The translations under genes and the position numbers were made by a program. DNA of 64,000 nucleotides from Diphasiastrum complanatum (taxonomy: Eukaryota; Streptophyta; Lycopodiopsida; Lycopodiales; Lycopodiaceae), in contig CM055095.1 in assembly GCA_029204225.1 (NCBI GenBank), positions 60,404,540 to 60,468,539 of the forward strand. Direction: 5' to 3'. The notes beneath the pieces are model-generated. The model was not told where the DNA came from. It saw only the letters and a program-made list of their open reading frames with translations, and did not search any database. Positions 58,146 to 64,000 of this stretch are shown here, in pieces. Numbering within the stretch: position 1 is the first letter of the stretch; each line of letters opens with the position of its first letter.

Positions 58146-60590
58146 TAATTGCAAGAAAAGAGCCGAGAAAGCCAAGATTGGAGCATTTTCAATACATTTG
58201 AAAGAGGACAACTGCCAAAGTAAGAATAGATTCATGGTAAATAGGTCCAAGAATGAGGAACTGAAGAGGTTTTGTATTTGTGGCAACCATGTGCTGTTCA
58301 TAAAATGGAGACCTTGTAGTCTATACATTTTCACCCTACATCACCATGTTTTTGGATAAGATAAAGTATAATTGGGCTGAGGATTCTTTTAAAGAAATAA
58401 TCTCAATTGTGATAATACACTCCTATGTGAAGGGGGGGAGCGAGAGAGAGAGAGAGACTCCAAGCAATGCAAAGGAAAAGGACTGAAAAAGAACACTCAT
58501 TAGAAGCTCAAAGGACCAATTAAAAAGAAAAAACAATCTACCATGAAGGCCAATGGTAACATGTGCACAAAAACTCAATTGAATGAGAGTGACAAAGGTA
58601 TGACAAGATCTCCAAAAAATACAACAATGGATGATGTGGAAGAAAAGAATTAATAAGACAATGTCTCTGGAGGGACATATATTGGGAATTGTCCTAAAGT
58701 TAAGCAAATAGTAGACCTATTGTCTTGGCAAAACATATAGAGAAGACCATTAATATTGAATAGAAAATGAAAAAGCATCCATATTCCTTATAGGACAAAT
58801 AGGGAGTCAAGCATTGAAGAAGAAGGAAAAGGTGAATAAGATCAACAAGAAACATGATCTGAGAAGTTAGAAGAAACTAGATTGTTGGACACACCAACTA
58901 TTGAAATCTGAGAATAAAATCACCATGTCATTTTTGGACAATGTGTGAGAAAACTAAGTGGTTAACCACTCAACAACTAAGACGTGGTGTGAAGGTCAAC
59001 AAGATTGTGGGAAGCATTGAGGATCCTTCGAATCCTAGCTCAATATAAGGGCACAATTTACGTAATGAATAAAGAGGATGATTGGATGGAATGACTCCTC
59101 TATAGAAGGCCTCCAAAGTCGAGAGGAGACAGAAGAGAATTGATGAGGGACAACCTATTGTGGGAGGACATTATTTGGCCACCTATGCTAAGGTCAAACC
59201 ATTGTATGAAGAATTCGAAACCTTCGAAGAGACTATGGTTTTGAAAGAGGATGGTGGCATACTCTCCAAAAAAGGTTTTTTTTTTTTAGTAAAGTTTTTT
59301 TGTTGGCAGCATGGTTTAGAGATCAGTATCTATATCATTTTTAGTCATTTTTAGTCATGTTGATATCGTATCTGTTTCTTTGTTATGCTTTTTGGTTTCC
59401 AAGGGGACGTTGTAACTCTGGACCAAAGAAACTTTGGATGTCAATCTAACCAACCGAGCTGACCCGTTGGATTCCTTCTTTGTTATGAGAGCTAAACAGC
59501 CACAATGGATATTCTGTGTGCAAATGTGTGCAAAGAAGTGATGTAATAGAGTATATTCTTGCGTTGAAAGATAGGTCTTGAATCCTAGCATGCATGTTAT
59601 ATCTACTCACAGCTTTTATATTTTTCCTCAACAAGATTTTAGCTGATTATTTGCACATCCCACACTAGACAATGTTACTGAAGTACTGGTATCTCCCACA
59701 ATAAAAAGCTCTTAATCTAAGAGAGCATGCATTTCCCCCTTGACGAGACTTTGGCTCAATATTGCACATCCCAATATGCATATCCTATAAGGCAAGGCAA
59801 GGTGAAACTATTTACGAGATCAGTCAAATCTGCCTACCAATTTCAAGTTCATGAAAAGGAGACACTAAACTAATTGCCCAACAAAACAATTTTGAACACA
59901 GCCATCTACCCATTGCTCTTCATTTATAAGTAGAAACAAGCACAAAGGAAGCCAACTTCGTAAGATGATTCAACATATCCCCATATACTAACGACTATAA
60001 TCACTTGTATCCTTCACAATCATCACAATTGATTTTCTATTCAGCACAGCATATGTTCATAAATATACAAGTTTGAACAACTGCAGAATCAAGCAACAAA
60101 CGAGAATTTGCTCATCCACAGAGCTTCAGCAAATGCTTCACTGGTAGCACATATCCCAAAAAATTTAAATGATATGTTCAATATCAATTTCATGGAGTGA
60201 CAGATTGTAGTGCTTTCTGCTCCAATGTCTCCATGTTAAAAAAATACATTGTAAGAAAAATCAAGGGTTCATTTGATTTCAGATACAAGCATGGTGCTGT
60301 TGTTTCCAAAGCACCTTACAACAGAAATATACTTATATACAGGGCATACCCATGGAATTTCATGACTCACTACATTGGGATCAGCACCCACGATCAATTT
60401 CTGGTCAGAGCCCAGAAGTTTCTATGAAACTAAACAAGACCCTCCACCTGATTGATATACAAGACGTATATGCTGTTATGAGAAATTAAAGCCAAACCAA
60501 ATCCTCCAAAATTTTAAAAGGCATGGTCATCTTACAATCACCGAGGACAATAAAGAACTAGTTTGAGATGAATAACCTCGATTTCTGCTT
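58146..60590. other. No recognisable gene; ClpD 3' flank
   Basis: Short open frames only (58,105-58,359, 59,160-59,354), without domains. A GA run lies near 58,440. The 3' untranslated region and polyadenylation site of ClpD should lie just below 60,590, but I cannot pin them. Confidence 0.5.
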
Positions 60591-63500
60591 CTAACTTGCT
60601 AAAGATACAGCTGGCTTTAGAATATCAAGATATAATCCATGTTCCCTCAAGTCAGGTTTTGTATGCCTGGTAACAAATGGATTTCCAGTTTCATCCACAT
60701 CCAAAAGGGCGGTATCACCTTCTTGATATCCTCCGGCGAGCAGTGCATCACTTAAAATATCCTCAACAAGACGGGTAACTGTTCTCCTGAGAGGACGCGC
60801 ACCATAACTTCGATCATAACCCTGATCACTAATTAGCTTCATCATCTCCTCTGATACTTCAAGGTTGACCCCAACTTTAGTAAGACGATCCTTCGTTTCT
60901 CTCAGCATGATGTCAAGAATTTGCCTAATCTGCAATTTTGAAAACACAAACTCAATCAGATCAGACTGAAACAGGAAAATAGGAGTGCTAAAATGAACAC
61001 GAAAATTTTCAATAGGAGAAAAGCATTGGTTTCTGGTAAAACGGCAATTGTGTTGCTAGTAAAAGCGGCAAGGACCTCACACCAACTGGACTGAATGTGG
61101 TTTTATGTTCTTAACAGAAAAAACTTCTATTATATCATACAGCTTACCTGAGATTTCTCCAAGGATCTAAAAACCACCACTTCATCCAATCTGTTCAGAA
61201 GCTCTGGCTTGAAATATCCTTTGAGTTCATCCATAACCAATGATTTAAGCGATGCATAATGGCCTCCATCTTCGTCTTCTGAAAAGGTGAAGCCGATCAT
61301 GCTGCTTTTGCCTCTTGCAATTGCAGATGATCCAATGTTGGATGTCATGATCAGGAGAGTGTTTTTGAATGAGACTACCCTTCCCTGCAGGATTTGAATG
61401 AATAGTATGTGTAAGCATAATGCCCAAAGTTTTTTGAAAACACCTGTACATACTGCTCAAGAGAATAAAAGTAACTACTTGCCAACAGCGCGTACCCCAT
61501 TGCTCTTCTTCCATTGTCTAATTACCTGTGAATCGGTTAATCGACCATCTTCAAATATTTGCAACAACAAGTTAAAAACATCAGGATGAGCCTTCTCAAT
61601 TTCATCAAGAAGGACCACAGTGAAAGGCCGCCTCCTAACTGCCTCTGTTAGTGTCCCTGCCTCACCATACCCAACGTATCCTGGTGGGGAACCCACCAAT
61701 TTGCTCACTGTGTGTCGCTCCATGTACTCACTCATATCTAGCCTTATCATGGCTCCTTCCTAAAATTCAACAGCTACCATCTTGTTACAACTTACAAAAC
61801 TCCAACGTGTAAGAAGCAAATGAGCAATATGTCTTAGTCCACAATCATCAAATATGAGGAAAGGAAATCTACCAGTAAAAAACCTAGCTACAATTATCAA
61901 TGCAAGAAAAAAAGATTTGCAAGGCACTCACCGATCCAAAATAATGTTGAGCTAAAGCTTTTGTTAACTCTGTCTTTCCAACTCCAGTAGGACCACAGAA
62001 CAACAATGCTGCAATTGGTCGATTTGGGTCCTTCAAACCGACCCGAGCCCTTCTCACTGCACGCGATATTGCACTAACAGCATCTTCTTGACCCACCACA
62101 CGTGTTTGGAGTAGCTGCTCCAGGTCAAGCAGTTTCTTCTGTTCATCTGCTGTAAGTTGTTGAACAGGAATACCAGACCACATAGATGCAACTGCAGCGA
62201 TCTCGGCAGGACCAACCACAACTGGACTGTTGACAGGAATGCAGAAGACTGAAATTAAAACTAAATGGAACACATACAAGTGCCCCAATTTTCGGCAAAG
62301 AGTACATCTAAAATGTCAAAGGGGTAGCAAATTCAGGAGTATACCCATCAGAAAAGTTGTCATCAGAAGAAAAATTTGATGATGGTGAAGCCTCTGGAGA
62401 TAAGGCGTCTGACTCATTTTGCAAACCCTTGGAAACAGAAGGGTCAAGAAGCCGGGCTTCTGATGCATAGTCAACACTTCCAAGTGCAGTTTGTGAGATT
62501 AAAGCCTGCAACAAAAGAAATGAGAGTCAAATATGCACACTTCGTAAACCACCCGAGAAAGGGAAACCTAAAATATCAATAGATTGCTATCAGTGAGGTC
62601 CGTGAACAGTAAAAAGGAAAAAACTTACAGCTTCTTGTGATGCTTGCACCGCTCGTATTTCCTGCCAATACTCACTCGGAGGTTTTGATAAAATGCTCAC
62701 TTGTCTCTCCTTCCACTTTTTGAATGCATCTATACGAGCACGACTTCCAGCTTCATCCAATAAGTCAATAGCCTTGTCTGGAAGATATCTGTCTGCTATG
62801 TATCTTGCAGAAAGGTAGACGGCAGCATCTACTGCATCAGCAGTTATCTTACATTTATGATGCTCCTCGTACCTCTCTCTTAAGCCCAAGAGAATCTTCA
62901 CAGCATCCTCCTGCAAAGAGATAGCTCAACCCCTTAATCTGATTGTAAGCCATCAAAAAGCCTTCAGTTGCTGTGAAATCCTAGAAGACTTGAGACATGC
63001 ACTTGACAAAGCTAAAAATGAATTAGCAGTAAACATAAAGAGTAGTAATACCTGACTTGGTTCCTTCACAAAAACAGGCTGGAAACGGCGAGCCAGAGCC
63101 TTGTCCTTTTCAATATGCTTTCTGTGCTCATCTAAGGTTGTAGCGCCAATGCACTAGATACGAAGTCAAAAGCAATTAGAGACCAAAAACTATGCAATTT
63201 ACGTGTTTCAGGTACCACGTGAATTCACGTCTTTTGAAACCCACTGCTCAGATTTGTGAAAACAGATGCACTACCTGAAACTCCCCCTTTGCAAGGGCAG
63301 GCTTCAAAAGATTAGCTATGTCCAAGCCTGCGCCACTATTTCCTCCTCGTCCAGCAGAGCCAGAGCCCACCAGTGTATGAATTTCATCAATCATAAGTAT
63401 GACATTGCCTGCATTCACATAGGAAAAATTCAAATATAGTCCCTGCATGTACTCTAGGTATTCTTGAAACAAAACAAAACTAGAAGTGCTCTCACCTGCA

Positions 63501-63955
63501 CTGCGAGTCTCATCAACAAGACTAGTCACACGTTTTTCCAGCTCTCCACGTTCCTTTGCCCCGGCAAGAAGCAACCCCATATCTAGAGACATGACTCTCT
63601 TGCCCTGGATACAAATAAAACCCAAAGGCACAAAGTGAGAAAAAGGATAAAGGTGGATGAACTAACATACATTGCGTTCATTGATGTAAACTGCTTTGAC
63701 TAGACTACAAAAGCCAAGCACGTACAACAAGGAACTCCGGCACAGTTCCATTTGTGATACGAATGGCGAGACCCTCAGCAATGGCAGTTTTCCCAACTCC
63801 AGGCTCGCCTAGAAGAATAGGATTACTCTTGGTACGTCTAGCTAGGATCTGCACAACTCGCTGGACTTCTTCGTCACGCCCTATAACAGGGTCAATTTTC
63901 CCTTCAGCTGCTCGCGCAGTCAAATCAAGGCAGAAGTCTTCGAGAGATCCCTTAT
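60591..63955 (-). CDS. CLPD: ClpD (ERD1-like) plastid Clp ATPase, last ten exons
   Basis: Exons on the minus strand: 63,726-63,955; 63,496-63,604; 63,275-63,408; 63,052-63,153; 62,632-62,910; 62,345-62,505; 61,932-62,226; 61,526-61,759; 61,148-61,384; 60,591-60,929. All have GT/AG borders and the frame is kept throughout (about 705 residues). The first ATPase domain has Walker A GEPGVGKT and Walker B VILMIDE. A middle region follows, then the second ATPase domain with [21 protein letters not shown], an IGF loop and GARPLRRTV. The ending [13 protein letters not shown] and the segments [11 protein letters not shown] and [20 protein letters not shown] fit ClpD better than ClpC. This stromal unfoldase threads proteins into the ClpP protease. 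In Arabidopsis ERD1 responds to drought and ageing. The transit peptide and N-domain lie beyond 64,000. Confidence 0.95.
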
Positions 63956-64000
63956 CTGCATTAATAAAATTCACTTTGCTTATGAAGCCTCATATTTACA

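Noticed and set aside
58105-58359. Lys-rich open frame of 84 residues
   Set aside because: Begins inside a dispersed repeat and has no domain or splice partners.
60197-60427. Plus-strand open frame in the 3' flank of ClpD
   Set aside because: Probably antisense to or beyond the ClpD 3' untranslated region, with no domain.

Overview
The window is nuclear DNA from a land plant with a large, repeat-dense genome. The evidence is a split nuclear gene for the plastid chaperone ClpD, relics of plant WRKY and AP2/WRINKLED-type transcription factors, many Ty1/copia retrotransposons with a TGGTATCAGAGC primer-binding site, and a CCCTAAA telomere-type stretch. I cannot name the species. A fern, lycophyte or gymnosperm fits the mix as well as an angyosperm does.

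Layout. 0-7.7 kb: two gag-like relics of one retroelement family in opposite orientation, and a broken copia reverse transcriptase. 7.7-22.4 kb: a dense field of CT/GA, GT and TA microsatellites, with recurrent modules of about 150-350 bp carrying a short GGGCCCTATATTAT-type palindrome, two clusters of CACGCGTGG palindromes, a 21-bp minisatellite, a Tudor-like exon fragment and a decayed copia pol. 8.48-9.78 kb: a split, truncated transposase-like gene. 22.6-23.9 kb: an F-box/kelch-type pseudogene with two stops and a frameshift. 24-28.5 kb: tandem repeats and a WRKY group IIb relic. 29-31.5 kb: a decayed Tnp2-like (CACTA/EnSpm) transposase. 33.3-36.1 kb: a five-exon gene of unknown function whose introns hold a telomere-like stretch, a 35-base G run and a 148-bp tandem repeat. 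37.2-38.1 kb: a WRINKLED-like AP2 pseudogene in its original exon pattern. 39.4-43 kb (minus): a second, longer copy of the transposase-like family seen at 8.5 kb. 43.3-57 kb: nested copia elements, one with an uninterrupted 1317-residue polyprotein. 57-60.5 kb: tandem and dispersed repeats. 60.6-64 kb (minus): the last ten exons of ClpD, running off the right edge.

Only ClpD (partial), the copia polyprotein and possibly the five-exon gene look functional. The rest is a graveyard of mobile elements and pseudogenes. ClpD would act in the plastid stroma as an AAA+ unfoldase feeding the ClpP protease. The intact copia element has all parts needed for retrotransposition except a complete second LTR.

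The most interesting signal is the transposase-like family at 8.5 kb (+) and 40.3-43 kb (-). Its two copies share the layout D...(20)...CxxC...LH...ITHYM|H....H...(20)...E. This matches the spacing and several flanking residues of the RAG1/Transib catalytic core as I remember it, and both copies carry an intron at the same base inside the zinc-binding histidine motif. That assignment is inference from motif reading and needs a profile search.
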